The position numbers and the translations under genes are program-made. The notes under the pieces are model-generated. The model was not told where the DNA came from and did no database searches. It worked only from the letters and a program-made list of their open reading frames with translations. Shown here in pieces: positions 1 to 8,628 of a stretch of DNA of 64,000 nucleotides. The stretch lies in assembly GCA_002399265.1 (NCBI GenBank), contig DHDG01000039.1, forward strand, positions 24,443 to 88,442, written 5' to 3'. The number at the start of each line of letters is the position of its first letter. The stretch's first letter is position 1. The stretch is from Firmicutes bacterium UBA4882. Lineage in GTDB: Bacteria; Bacillota; UBA4882.

Positions 1-464
1 CACCGTCTCCGGCGCCGGTGCCCCAACCGGTTCCGCAGCCCACGCCGCAGCCTCAGCCAGCTCCCACTCCTTCGGCTGGACTGACTGCGCAGGAAGCTGC
101 CATGCTGAACCTGCTCAACCAGGAACGCATGAGAAATGGTCTCGCTGCACTACAAGTCGATGACAGGTTGGTCAATGTGGCCCGTCAGAAAAGCCAGGAT
201 ATGCTGCTGAACAACTACTTCGGCCATACGTCTCCTACGTATGGATCACCATTCCAGATGATGAGAGCCGCGGGTATTTCCTACCGCACGGCCGGAGAAA
301 ATCTGGCGGGAGCATCCAGTGCTGAAACGGCACACTCCGCTCTCATGAACAGTAGCGGTCACAGAGCCAATATCCTGAATCCGGCATATACCCATGTCGG
401 AATTGGTGCAGTTTCTGGGAGCCGTTTTGGAATGCTCTTCACCCAAATGTTCTTAGGTAACTAA
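1..464 (+). CDS. CAP/SCP-domain secreted protein, 5' end outside window
   Basis: The reading frame is open to the left edge, so the gene starts upstream; the GTG at 18 lies inside a Pro-Gln linker and is not a credible start. After the linker (PQPxPxP repeats) comes a CAP domain of about 120 residues with its hallmarks: LLNQERxxxGL, GHTSP, GENLA, and HRANILNPAYTHVGIG. This matches the YkwD/SafA-associated CAP family of spore formers, which are exported proteins of uncertain biochemical role, often with an N-terminal LysM or SLH module that would lie outside this window. A hairpin terminator follows directly. Family call is firm; function is not known. Confidence 0.9.
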   Translation, partial: PSPAPVPQPVPQPTPQPQPAPTPSAGLTAQEAAMLNLLNQERMRNGLAALQVDDRLVNVARQKSQDMLLNNYFGHTSPTYGSPFQMMRAAGISYRTAGENLAGASSAETAHSALMNSSGHRANILNPAYTHVGIGAVSGSRFGMLFTQMFLGN

Positions 465-480
465 GCATCATCTTTCCCTC

Positions 481-512
481 AAAAGAGAGGCGGGTCGGCG
501 CCTCTCTTTTTT
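481..512 (+). terminator. Rho-independent terminator of the CAP gene
   Basis: AAAGAGAGGCG and CGCCTCTCTTTT form a stem that runs straight into a T-rich tract, 17 bases after the CAP stop codon. Confidence 0.85.
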
Positions 513-544
513 ATGCTTTTGTCCTGAATTTTCTTGATCTGGCA

Positions 545-564
545 GGCGGTAGGCACATACCGCC
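545..564 (+). repeat. Inverted repeat upstream of first SPOCS gene
   Basis: GGCGGTA-6 nt-TACCGCC is a perfect 7-bp inverted repeat. It overlaps the putative -35 region of the gene at 613, so it could be an operator. No regulator is identified. Confidence 0.4.
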
Positions 565-580
565 ACAAATTCATATACTG
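555..580 (+). promoter_or_regulatory. Putative sigma-K-like sporulation promoter
   Basis: AC at 555-556, a 15-base spacer, then CATATACTG at 572-580. The layout resembles the mother-cell sigma-K pattern (AC, spacer about 16, CATANNNTA). The hexamers GCACAT-N13-CATATA recur with identical spacing before the gene at 3287. Assignment is by pattern only. Confidence 0.45.
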
Positions 581-612
581 TATTAGATTTCTCCAGGAAG
601 GAGGCAGAGTTA

Positions 613-3060
613 ATGTCCGCTGAAGAACTTAAAAAGACTCGTAAACGGAAAACAACCGGTCAGAAAAATGCTGAAGCTGTGCCTGAAACAAAGGCTCCCG
701 CTACCGAGAATGTCGCCCCAGCCCGAACCAGAAAAAGAAAGGCGGCGGCAGCCCCGGAGAGCGAAGTAAAAGCCAAGCGCGCTGGCACTAAGAAAGCAAA
801 ACCAGGAGTGGATTCGATCCCCGCCGCAAAGCAAGCGGAAGCCACTCAAAAAACAACGCGCAAGATCCGGACCAAGAAAACAAGCACAGAAAAAACGAAT
901 CAGATCAAGCCTACTGCACCTGTTGCCAGCGTAAAAAGCAAGTCTGTTAAAGTCACCGTTAAGCAAGCCAATCCAGTCACTAATGTCAACCCAGTCGCTG
1001 CGGGGCTAACAGATACTGCCGTTTCCCAGATGCAGATACCGATTATTCCGCAGGAAATGGATTTGAATGGTGCCTCTGCCGTCCTGGGTGAGTCAGTGGT
1101 TGAACGTCAGATTACACAGCCGGTTCAAGTTGTACTCCCATTTCAAGCCATCAAGGTGAAAGAAATTGTTGCCCGTATACAGGACGTAACCGCCGAAGTC
1201 ATCCAGGATAAAGTCATAATCCAAGGCGTTATTCATAAACAGATTTTCTTTGTCGGAACTGATATGGTTGTGCATCATATTCCCGAAGACGCACCGTTCA
1301 GTACTTTTGTCGATATACCCGGTGCGATCACTGGAATGAATGTGGCTGTCAGAACCGAAATCGAGGGTGTTCTGTTTAAGTTAATGCCAGACGGGATCAC
1401 CATTGACCAGAAAGTAGTCATTCAGCTCTTTGTGAAGGTAACGGAGACAGTTCAGGTTAACGCTGTCACAGGTACTGGCCCCTTGGTGTTAATCGAAGAG
1501 GTTGTCGGAGAAAACACCACCCAGACCTTAACTGAGAGCACTGTGCTGCTTACGGTACCAGCGGTCAAAGTAGCTGAAATTCAGGCCAGAGTACAGGATG
1601 TAACCTCCGAAGTGATCCTGAATAAGGTGATTATCCAGGGCGTCATTCACAAACAGATCTTCTTTGTGGATACCAGCGGTCTCGAAAGGCATCAAGCAGA
1701 AGATGTTCCTTTCAGCACATTTGTCGATGTGCCAGGTGCGGTGGCGGGAATGAATGTGCAGATCCATTCGGAAATCGAGACCGTACTTTTCGAACTACTG
1801 ACACAGACAGAATTACTGCAAAAAGTTGTCATCCAATTTTTCGTAAAAGTCACGCAGTCAGTACAGATCAGGGTCACGGAGGGAACCGGTCCGTTATTTA
1901 AGCTGGCTGAAGTAATTGGAGAAAACTCAGAGCAGATCCTTAGTGAATCAAATGTCATTCTGGAACGCCCCGCTATTAAGGTCAGAGAAATTGTAGCGCG
2001 TATCCAGGACGTAATTGCCAAAGCCATTCTCAATAAAGTAATTGTCCAAGGTATCCTACACAAGCAAGTGTTTTATATCGGTACCGATAATGTGGAATAC
2101 CATCAGGCAGAGGATATCCCATTCAGTCTATTCCTTGACATCCCAGGTACAATTGCTGGTATGGATGTCAGAATCAATGCGATCATTGAGCATATCATGT
2201 TTGACCTGCTTGAGGGCAATCTGCTGCATCAGAAGGTAGTCATTCAAGTCTTTGCCAAGGTGACCAGAGAGATTCAATTGCGTATAGCAACGGGTCAGGG
2301 ACCTCTGGTCAAAGTCGAACAGGTAATCGGAGAAAACGTCACGCAGGTATTAGTGCGCAGAGTTGTGCCGATTATCATCCCGCCGGTTCCGCCGACCCCA
2401 CCACCGGCGGTACTCGGAACAGTAAGCATTGTAATACCAGGCGTGGAAGCTGTGATCACTCAGCAAGTCCTGATTGAAAACGCGGTTACCCTTCCAGTAC
2501 CAGCCATCAAAATACGTGCCGTAACAGGAACAATTCTGAATCTAGTCGGGCAGATTGTTCCCGATGCAATTCTGGTGACCGGAACTGTCAATAAATCAGT
2601 TGACTTCGTTGACGTTGCCAATACAGTCAGAAACTTACAGGAAAATGTACCATTTTCGGCCTTACTACCCGCAGCAGGAATTGCGCCTGGAACCCCGGTT
2701 GAGATTTCCGCCGAGATTGAGAATATCTCTTTCAGCTTATCCAATAATGGCAGGGTGCTCAATCAGGTAATTGTTCTGCAACTCACAGCGACTGTTATGT
2801 CTACTGAATCACAGGTCGTTGAAGTCATAACATCGGTAGAATTCCCCGGTGTCCAGACAACCGAGTTGCTGGTCAGAGCACTGGTACTGAGAAATAGCGT
2901 TCCGCAGTTGGAAGAATTAGCAGTTGTCACAAACGCAGTCGGTCCGGGAGTACTGGCAATTCAGAAACAGGTCATTCCGTTGGATGTCGTCAATGACGGC
3001 AACCCGAATCCTGTTCCTGTAGAAGTAGTCACAGATATCACGCTGGGCCCGCTCACCTGA
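613..3060 (+). CDS. Large SPOCS (DUF3794) repeat protein with Lys-rich N-terminal tail
   Basis: 815 residues; ATG start behind a clear AGGAAGGAGG ribosome site. Residues 1-115 are a Lys/Ala/Pro/Thr-rich tail with KKTRKRK and RTRKRKAAA motifs, like a histone H1 C-terminal tail. Then come three closely related SPOCS units (about 179-285, 317-422, 454-558), each with xIKVxEI, VIxQGxxHKQIFFV, EDxPFSxFxDxPG and QKVVIQxFxKVT. They are joined by a conserved GxGPL...V(I/V)GENxxQxL linker. A Pro-rich hinge (about 590-600) leads to a fourth, divergent unit (about 631-730). SPOCS domains occur in SipL and other spore morphogenesis or coat proteins; no signal peptide is seen. Probable spore coat or forespore-surface structural protein; the basic tail is unusual and could bind nucleic acid or anionic glycan. 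Confidence 0.85.
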   Translation: MSAEELKKTRKRKTTGQKNAEAVPETKAPATENVAPARTRKRKAAAAPESEVKAKRAGTKKAKPGVDSIPAAKQAEATQKTTRKIRTKKTSTEKTNQIKPTAPVASVKSKSVKVTVKQANPVTNVNPVAAGLTDTAVSQMQIPIIPQEMDLNGASAVLGESVVERQITQPVQVVLPFQAIKVKEIVARIQDVTAEVIQDKVIIQGVIHKQIFFVGTDMVVHHIPEDAPFSTFVDIPGAITGMNVAVRTEIEGVLFKLMPDGITIDQKVVIQLFVKVTETVQVNAVTGTGPLVLIEEVVGENTTQTLTESTVLLTVPAVKVAEIQARVQDVTSEVILNKVIIQGVIHKQIFFVDTSGLERHQAEDVPFSTFVDVPGAVAGMNVQIHSEIETVLFELLTQTELLQKVVIQFFVKVTQSVQIRVTEGTGPLFKLAEVIGENSEQILSESNVILERPAIKVREIVARIQDVIAKAILNKVIVQGILHKQVFYIGTDNVEYHQAEDIPFSLFLDIPGTIAGMDVRINAIIEHIMFDLLEGNLLHQKVVIQVFAKVTREIQLRIATGQGPLVKVEQVIGENVTQVLVRRVVPIIIPPVPPTPPPAVLGTVSIVIPGVEAVITQQVLIENAVTLPVPAIKIRAVTGTILNLVGQIVPDAILVTGTVNKSVDFVDVANTVRNLQENVPFSALLPAAGIAPGTPVEISAEIENISFSLSNNGRVLNQVIVLQLTATVMSTESQVVEVITSVEFPGVQTTELLVRALVLRNSVPQLEELAVVTNAVGPGVLAIQKQVIPLDVVNDGNPNPVPVEVVTDITLGPLT

Positions 3061-3082
3061 ACGACTGATTACGAGTGTTTGA

Positions 3083-3107
3083 GGGCTGACCTGCCGGTCA
3101 GCCCTTT
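3083..3107 (+). terminator. Hairpin terminator after first SPOCS gene
   Basis: GGGCTGAC-6 nt-GTCAGCCC followed by TTTC. The T-tract is short, so termination may be partial. Confidence 0.65.
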
Positions 3108-3204
3108 CGGAAACGGGACAGAAACGAGGCAGAAGCTTGCAGGAGCAAAGCGAGAGTAATCAGGAACGATGCCGGAATCTAAAAATCGGGGTAGTTTAAT
3201 TAGC

Positions 3205-3230
3205 ACATTACGATAAATGCACATATAGTA
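3205..3230 (+). promoter_or_regulatory. Putative sigma-K-like sporulation promoter
   Basis: AC at 3205-3206, 15-base spacer, and CATATAGTA at 3222-3230, an exact CATANNNTA match. It shares GCACAT-N13-CATATA with the promoter region at 555-580. Confidence 0.5.
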
Positions 3231-3286
3231 TACTATCAGCCCGGTGCCCGAAACCATGCCAACAGGCACAAAGCAGGTGAATTTAT

Positions 3287-5137
3287 ATGGAACCCCAGTA
3301 CCTGCCATGGTTTGCACTAACAAGCGTACTGGCGGTATTTATTATCGTATGCCTGTTAAACAGACGCAACAACCGGGCAGGTCGTTCCCGTTATAGCCAC
3401 AGCCGGATTAATCCTCAGAATAAAAAGCCGCCTCGCCCACAGGACACCGCAACCAGAATGGCTGTCCGGTTGAGCGGCCCGACTAACGGCAGGATTGAGC
3501 TTCAGTGTAACTATCCGCTGCCGAAGCCGGTTTGGCGAGAAAAAATGGGGCATGGCGGCGGGACGGAAGCAATCAGCCGGTCTCAGGAACAGGATTGGCT
3601 CTGCGAATTCAGGCACCTTCTCCCAGAAGGCGCAAACGAACCGGGAGGTGAGAGGTCCGGGGAAATTGATGAGTCAGTGGCTGTACTGGAACTATCTGCT
3701 GCCAACTCGCCGGAAACAGTCAATGATCCTGAAACTGGCGAAGAAGCTGCCGGAATCTGGATTGATGAAAACCAAACGCATTCATGGATAGAAGGAGGGA
3801 GGACCTTGAGCGAGCCTTTAATTAAGGCCGAGGTAGTCATTGGAGAAAATACACGGCAGGTAATGCTGGAAAGCAATTTCACCCTGTTTGTGCCGGCAGT
3901 CAAGATCCGAGACATACAGGCACGGGTCCTGGACATTACGGCGCAAATTATCCCCAACAAAATCGTCATTCAGGGCGTCGTGCACAAGCAAATTTTCTTC
4001 GTTGACGCCAACAACCGCGTCATGCATCAGGCTGAAAACGTACCATTCTCGACGTTTATCGATGTCCCGGGGGCGGGTACTAATATGAACGTTCAGGTGC
4101 GTCCGGTGGTGGAACATGTCGGCTTTATCTTTACTCCGCCCACGTTACTGCACCAAAAAGTCGTTCTGGAAATTTTCGTAAAGGTCACTGAAACCAGGCA
4201 AATCAACGTCATCACCGGAAACGGACCTTTAGTAATGGTCGAGCAGGTAGTGGCCGAAAACACCCGCCAGGCGCTTGAGCAAAATCAAGTTGTTTTGACA
4301 AGACCCGCTATCAAAGTTAGTGAAATAACCGCCACGCTGAGAGATGTGACAACTGAGCTGCTAGAGAACAAAGTAGTCATTCAAGGAATTGTCCATAAGC
4401 AAATCTTCTTTGTGGGCACAGATAATATTCAATACCATCAAGCTGAAGATGTCGAATTCAGTACTTTTGTGGACGTACCGGGTGCAATAACCGGTATGAA
4501 CGTAGAGCTCAGAGCGGAAGTCGAGCATATTGGGTTTGAGCTTCTATCGGAGACGCTGCTACTTCAGCAAGTGGTGATCCAGTTCTTTGTAAAGATTACG
4601 GAAACTGTCCAGCTTAATCTGAACCTCGGCACTGGGCCGTTGCTGAAGGTTGAGGAAGTCAGAGGAGAGAATGTTACACAGACATTAGTCGAAAACGAGA
4701 TTTTACTTGACAGACCCTCAATCAAAATCAGGGAAATCGTGGCCCAAGTCCGGGATGTTACAGCAGAAGCAATACTTGGCAAAGTGATTGTTCAGGGAAT
4801 AGTTCACAAACAAATCTTCTATATTGGTACTGACAATTTGGAGTACCATCAAGCAGAGAATGTCCCCTTTAGTTTCTTTGTAGATATTCCAGGCGCCGCA
4901 GCTGATCGCAACATTCATGTACGTCCTTTCATTGAACACATTTCCTTCCACTTGCTTGATGAACGGACCCTGGAGCAGAAAGTAGTACTGGAAACATTCG
5001 TGAAAGTAACCGAAACCGTGCAGATCAGAGTGGCAGAGATAATCGTATCACCTTATGTTTCACCGTACGTCTCGCCCTATATCTGCAATAACATTACCAA
5101 TACCAATGCCAACTGCTCCGCCAATTTGTCACTGTAA
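3287..5137 (+). CDS. Membrane-anchored SPOCS (DUF3794) repeat protein
   Basis: 616 residues from the ATG at 3287 (site AGCAGGTG). Residues 6-24 form a hydrophobic segment followed by RRxxRAGRSR, i.e. an N-terminal membrane anchor with a basic stop. Residues 30-170 are low-complexity and acidic. Three SPOCS units lie at about 204-305, 341-442 and 478-581, very similar to those of the upstream gene, followed by a tail with SPYVSPYVSPY and an Asn/Cys-rich end. A strong internal ribosome site and in-frame TTG at 3806 could give a second, soluble 443-residue form lacking the anchor. Likely a structural spore-surface protein attached to a membrane during sporulation; role inferred from the domain. 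Confidence 0.8.
   Translation: MEPQYLPWFALTSVLAVFIIVCLLNRRNNRAGRSRYSHSRINPQNKKPPRPQDTATRMAVRLSGPTNGRIELQCNYPLPKPVWREKMGHGGGTEAISRSQEQDWLCEFRHLLPEGANEPGGERSGEIDESVAVLELSAANSPETVNDPETGEEAAGIWIDENQTHSWIEGGRTLSEPLIKAEVVIGENTRQVMLESNFTLFVPAVKIRDIQARVLDITAQIIPNKIVIQGVVHKQIFFVDANNRVMHQAENVPFSTFIDVPGAGTNMNVQVRPVVEHVGFIFTPPTLLHQKVVLEIFVKVTETRQINVITGNGPLVMVEQVVAENTRQALEQNQVVLTRPAIKVSEITATLRDVTTELLENKVVIQGIVHKQIFFVGTDNIQYHQAEDVEFSTFVDVPGAITGMNVELRAEVEHIGFELLSETLLLQQVVIQFFVKITETVQLNLNLGTGPLLKVEEVRGENVTQTLVENEILLDRPSIKIREIVAQVRDVTAEAILGKVIVQGIVHKQIFYIGTDNLEYHQAENVPFSFFVDIPGAAADRNIHVRPFIEHISFHLLDERTLEQKVVLETFVKVTETVQIRVAEIIVSPYVSPYVSPYICNNITNTNANCSANLSL
3793..3808 (+). promoter_or_regulatory. Internal ribosome binding site and TTG start
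   Basis: AGGAGGGAGG is followed after 3 bases by TTG (3806-3808) in the frame of the 3287 gene. The product would begin LSEPLIKAEVVIGENTRQ, the exact domain boundary where the SPOCS array begins. It is a stronger site than the one at 3287. Confidence 0.6.
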
Positions 5138-5154
5138 GTTCCGCCCGCCCGGAG

Positions 5155-5187
5155 AAGGCTGTCTTTGATCAGACAGCCTTTTTTTAT
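5155..5187 (+). terminator. Rho-independent terminator
   Basis: AAGGCTGTCT-6 nt-AGACAGCCTT followed by a run of T. A perfect 10-bp stem. Confidence 0.9.
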
Positions 5188-5256
5188 TGAGTTAGGGTTA
5201 TCCTGAGCGCATGCGAATATAAATACTGTGAAACGTATTAACGGGAATGATGCCTG

Positions 5257-7476
5257 ATGCCCATCGGGATATGGCCGGTAGCGGTTATCCCGGTCCGGAT
5301 CCCTTTTAGAAGTCCCGCCAAAATTGAATTGCTAAATGTCGCCAGTCGTATTGTAGCTAACCAGAAAATTCTTTCTGAAGATACGGCTGTTTTTGCATAT
5401 ATCGAAGTTGAAGCACTTTATTTGGAGAGCAGTCGCGGGTTTGAAAAAAGAGGTCCTGACTGTAATTTGGAGAGCAGCGGCGGATATGTCCGCCGGATTA
5501 CTTCGCTAACCAGTATCATTCGTGACAAATATGGACCGAAGCTTCTTCAGCCCACGATTGAATTTGAAAAATACGTGCTACAACCTGGGGCCGAGGGCCC
5601 CAATACGCATGTACTGGAGGGAGAAATAGGGCTGGCCTGGCCGGCGGAGGCGGGACTAGCGGCGGCGGATCCGGCTTCGGATTCGCACGTGGACGGGCAT
5701 TTCGCAATAAAGGAACTGGATACACTATTCCTTAACAAAGTGCAGAAAATCCACCATTTTTCATTGACGGTAAAAAAAACAGTTGTTGTCAAAAAACGCC
5801 TCAAGGCTGTAGTGGGCTGTCAGACCATGTGCACAGCCACTGCCGACTGGCGAAATCAAGCGGCTGTGATCCAAGGGGAACTGAATTTGAGCATGCATCT
5901 GGAATATGAGGACGGCACATTGGGACGCTGGTCCGACCCGCTCATTTTTCAGGTACCCGAACCACTGGTTCCCAACTATGCGCATAGTCTTTATGTATTT
6001 ATAGATCAGTGTCATGTCGATCCACAGCTGACCGCGGACATGGACGCGGGTACTGATGCAGGTGCCGAGCAAATCGAGATCACGGCTACACTTACGGGCA
6101 TTATTGCTGAAACCTGCCCGGAAGCTGTTATGCTATACGCTCCGCCGATTAATGCAACACAATATTACAAAACGCTGCGAATCAGCGGCATTGCTGATAC
6201 GTCGATTTGCTGTCAAAACAAGGCTCTTTCTGGTACCGTTGCAGTGCCTGGAATCCCAACGGGTTCCCTGACACATAGATTAGGCTGCGGCAGGCTTGAG
6301 CAAACAAGCGGCTCGCTACTGCAGGAACTTACTGCGTTTTGCGATTTATTTTATATTGACGACGAGGGCGAAAAATGTCTTCAGGTTCAGCTTAACGATA
6401 TCATGCTGACCTCTATCGGGGAGTATCCGGTGACGGCGACCTATTCGGGAAGTGTAGCGGCAGCCGGCGAGCCCGTGATTACTGCGGATCTTAGAAATCC
6501 CGGTGAATTCAGCGTGACAGTGCCTTTGCGATATCAAGTCGTGATGCGAGAGACAAGAATCAAGGACGCCCATATCAGTGGCACGTCTGCGGACAATGCG
6601 GAGGCATTGTCCAATACGGCTGGCGACTCGGGAGAAGCGATCAAGGCGCGCAATTTGATTAAAACGATGGACGCAGTAGTTGAAGAAATCGTGGCGCAAA
6701 AACGAGTCCGTTTTCCAGTTGAATTTCCAGCCCAAGCAACATTTTCAAACGCCACAAAGCACCGGGGCCAGGCTGAGTCGTTATCGGAAGCGACGCCAGA
6801 ACTGGATTATGAGTGCATCCCTGAGACGGATTGTTGTCTGATTAAGGGCACAGCTAATCTGGCGTCATATATTACTGCCCTGGATGGCAAAGAGGTCTAT
6901 CAACCATATCGGGCCAATTATTGTGAAAAGGTGATGATCCCCGGCTGCCAGCCAGATTTGAAATGGCGCTGCAACTTGACGGCGGCTACGGTTGCTCCGA
7001 CGACGCCAGCTGACACTCCCTCGCTAATCATTGAAGCTGATTTGGTGCTTTACCGCTTTCGCCGAGTCGAAATTCTAGCCGGGGAGTCCAGTGCCCAATC
7101 CGATCAACAACTACTGGCACTGGAACATCGTCTATTTTGGCAGTCCAGGCCTCCTACCTGTACCAGTGCGGAACCAGTACGCATTACGACCAAAGCTGAC
7201 GACCTTACATGGCGCTTTGCAGATGATGAACTTTTAATTATTGATGGAATGGTCGGCAGAGAGCTCTATTTTGTCGATCGCGACCAGCGGCTTTATTGTT
7301 CGGACGCCCGTATCCCATTCCGCATGGCCGCCTTACTGCCTGGACAAACCGGAAACATCAGGCAAATTCGTATTCAAAGAATTGATGGGACGGCGCTACC
7401 CAGAGCAAAAAAGGGAGTGCCGGTTTGTCTGGAAGAGGAGTATCACATTTTTCTGGAAATTGTGCGGCAGAGCTAA
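5257..7476 (+). CDS. Cys-containing protein with divergent SPOCS-like units
   Basis: 739 residues, not recognised as a whole. Several segments follow the SPOCS layout of a V(I/L)xG strand, a D/N-G turn, an aromatic or IPF strand and a P-G loop. The clearest is near the C-terminus (IIDGMVGRELYFVDRDQ... then ARIPFRMAALLPGQTGN), which aligns by eye with the IIQGVIHKQIFFVGTD...VPFSTFVDVPG core of the two upstream genes. Others lie around DCCLIKGTANLASYI and AAVIQGELNLSMHLEYEDG. About twenty Cys residues include CC and CxxxC pairs. The start is uncertain: the ribosome site before the ATG at 5257 is weak. No signal peptide. Probably a further spore-surface protein of the same locus. Confidence 0.65.
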   Translation: MPIGIWPVAVIPVRIPFRSPAKIELLNVASRIVANQKILSEDTAVFAYIEVEALYLESSRGFEKRGPDCNLESSGGYVRRITSLTSIIRDKYGPKLLQPTIEFEKYVLQPGAEGPNTHVLEGEIGLAWPAEAGLAAADPASDSHVDGHFAIKELDTLFLNKVQKIHHFSLTVKKTVVVKKRLKAVVGCQTMCTATADWRNQAAVIQGELNLSMHLEYEDGTLGRWSDPLIFQVPEPLVPNYAHSLYVFIDQCHVDPQLTADMDAGTDAGAEQIEITATLTGIIAETCPEAVMLYAPPINATQYYKTLRISGIADTSICCQNKALSGTVAVPGIPTGSLTHRLGCGRLEQTSGSLLQELTAFCDLFYIDDEGEKCLQVQLNDIMLTSIGEYPVTATYSGSVAAAGEPVITADLRNPGEFSVTVPLRYQVVMRETRIKDAHISGTSADNAEALSNTAGDSGEAIKARNLIKTMDAVVEEIVAQKRVRFPVEFPAQATFSNATKHRGQAESLSEATPELDYECIPETDCCLIKGTANLASYITALDGKEVYQPYRANYCEKVMIPGCQPDLKWRCNLTAATVAPTTPADTPSLIIEADLVLYRFRRVEILAGESSAQSDQQLLALEHRLFWQSRPPTCTSAEPVRITTKADDLTWRFADDELLIIDGMVGRELYFVDRDQRLYCSDARIPFRMAALLPGQTGNIRQIRIQRIDGTALPRAKKGVPVCLEEEYHIFLEIVRQS

Positions 7477-7478
7477 TG

Positions 7479-7506
7479 ACTTTCGGCGTAGTTCTGTCAT
7501 AGTATG
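7479..7506 (+). promoter_or_regulatory. Putative sigma-K-like promoter of the glycan cluster
   Basis: AC at 7479-7480, 17-base spacer, CATAGTATG at 7498-7506. Transcription would start about 30 bases before the ATG at 7540. Confidence 0.45.
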
Positions 7507-7539
7507 AAACATCCGAACAAGGGGGGAGGGGGGGATCAA

Positions 7540-8493
7540 ATGAAAAAAGCCCTGATTACCGGAATTACTGGCTTCGTCGGCAGTCATCTGGCGGAATTAC
7601 TTTTGGGCACAGACAACTGGGAAGTATATGGCACAGTGCGATGGCGGAGCAAGCGGGAAAATATTGAGCATCTCTCCGAGATTAAGCTGGTCGAATGTGA
7701 GTTGCGGGATTCTGTTTCGGTGGAAAGAACCATTTTACAGGTGCAGCCGGATTATATCTTTCACTTGGCAGCCCAAAGCTTTGTCCCCACGTCATGGAAT
7801 GCCCCTTCCGATACATTATCTAATAATATATTGGGACAGCTTAACATACTGGAAGCAGTACGCCGCACCGGCATCCAACCGAAGATCCTGGTGGCCTGCT
7901 CCAGCGAAGAATATGGTTTGGTCATGCCGGACGAAACCCCGATCACCGAAGACAATCCCTTAAGACCCTTGAGTCCTTATGGTGTCAGCAAAGTAGCACA
8001 GGATTTGCTGGGCTATCAATACTTTAGGAGTTATGGTATGCAGATCGTGCGTACGAGGGCATTTAATCACACCGGGCCGCGCCGCGGACATGTCTTTGTT
8101 TGTTCGGACTTCGCCAAACAAATAGCGGAAATTGAAAAAGGCCTGCATGCACCGATCATTTTTACGGGTAATCTTGAGGCTCAGAGAGATTTTACAGATG
8201 TGCGTGATATGGTGAGAGGCTATCTCCTTGCACTGGAGCAAGGAGAACCGGGTGAGGTTTATCAGCTTTGTTCCGGAAAAGCGCTGGCCATCTCAGAGCT
8301 GCTCTCGCTCTTGCTCTCCATGACAGATGTGGCAATCGAAATCAGACAGGATCCGGCCAGATTACGCCCATCCGATGTACCGATTCTGCTGGGCTCTTAT
8401 GCCAAATTCCATAAACAGACTGGATGGGAACCGCAGATTCCATTTAAGCAAACAATGGCAGACCTGTTGAACTATTGGCGAGTGCGCACTTAA
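7540..8493 (+). CDS. GDP-mannose 4,6-dehydratase / GDP-6-deoxymannose reductase-like SDR enzyme
   Basis: 317 residues from the ATG at 7540, chosen because a GGGGGGAGGGGGG ribosome site sits 5 bases upstream; an ATG at 7504 would place that site inside the gene. It is an extended short-chain dehydrogenase: the NAD(P) loop GITGFVGSH lies at 8-16, HLAAQSF follows, ACSSEEYG carries the catalytic Ser region, and Y147-GVS-K151 is the YxxxK pair. RAFNHTGPRRG and RDFTDVRD are typical of the GMD/Rmd family, which makes GDP-4-keto-6-deoxymannose or reduces it to GDP-rhamnose. Which of the two reactions it does cannot be told from sequence alone. It opens a run of glycosyltransferase genes and probably supplies their donor. 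Confidence 0.85.
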   Translation: MKKALITGITGFVGSHLAELLLGTDNWEVYGTVRWRSKRENIEHLSEIKLVECELRDSVSVERTILQVQPDYIFHLAAQSFVPTSWNAPSDTLSNNILGQLNILEAVRRTGIQPKILVACSSEEYGLVMPDETPITEDNPLRPLSPYGVSKVAQDLLGYQYFRSYGMQIVRTRAFNHTGPRRGHVFVCSDFAKQIAEIEKGLHAPIIFTGNLEAQRDFTDVRDMVRGYLLALEQGEPGEVYQLCSGKALAISELLSLLLSMTDVAIEIRQDPARLRPSDVPILLGSYAKFHKQTGWEPQIPFKQTMADLLNYWRVRT

Positions 8494-8526
8494 CCGGGCG
8501 TTGTGCACGAACACCAAGGCGATCCA

Positions 8527-8556
8527 GGGGTGCTGATGCCTAAGGCACAGCACCCC
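8527..8556 (+). terminator. Strong hairpin between dehydratase and first glycosyltransferase
   Basis: GGGGTGCTG pairs with CAGCACCCC, with an inner TGCC-taa-GGCA extension. There is no clean T-run after it (ATATTATT), so it may be an attenuator or mRNA-stabilising hairpin rather than a full terminator. Confidence 0.5.
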
Positions 8557-8628
8557 ATATTATTGCCTTCCGTATGATGAAAGGGGATCGATTGGTGATA
8601 GGCAACTGGCGATAGGGAAGGGGGACTA

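Noticed and set aside
1093..4951. Repeated minus-strand reading frames opposite the SPOCS arrays, similar to one another
   Set aside because: They resemble each other only because the coding strand is repeated; they lack ribosome sites and lie fully inside well-supported genes.
1147..5030. Regularly spaced repeats as a possible CRISPR array
   Set aside because: The repeat unit is about 400 bases, in frame and protein-coding; no short repeat/spacer structure exists.
7504..7539. ATG at 7504 as start of the dehydratase gene
   Set aside because: It would place the G-rich ribosome site inside the gene and add 12 residues before the canonical MKKALITG start.
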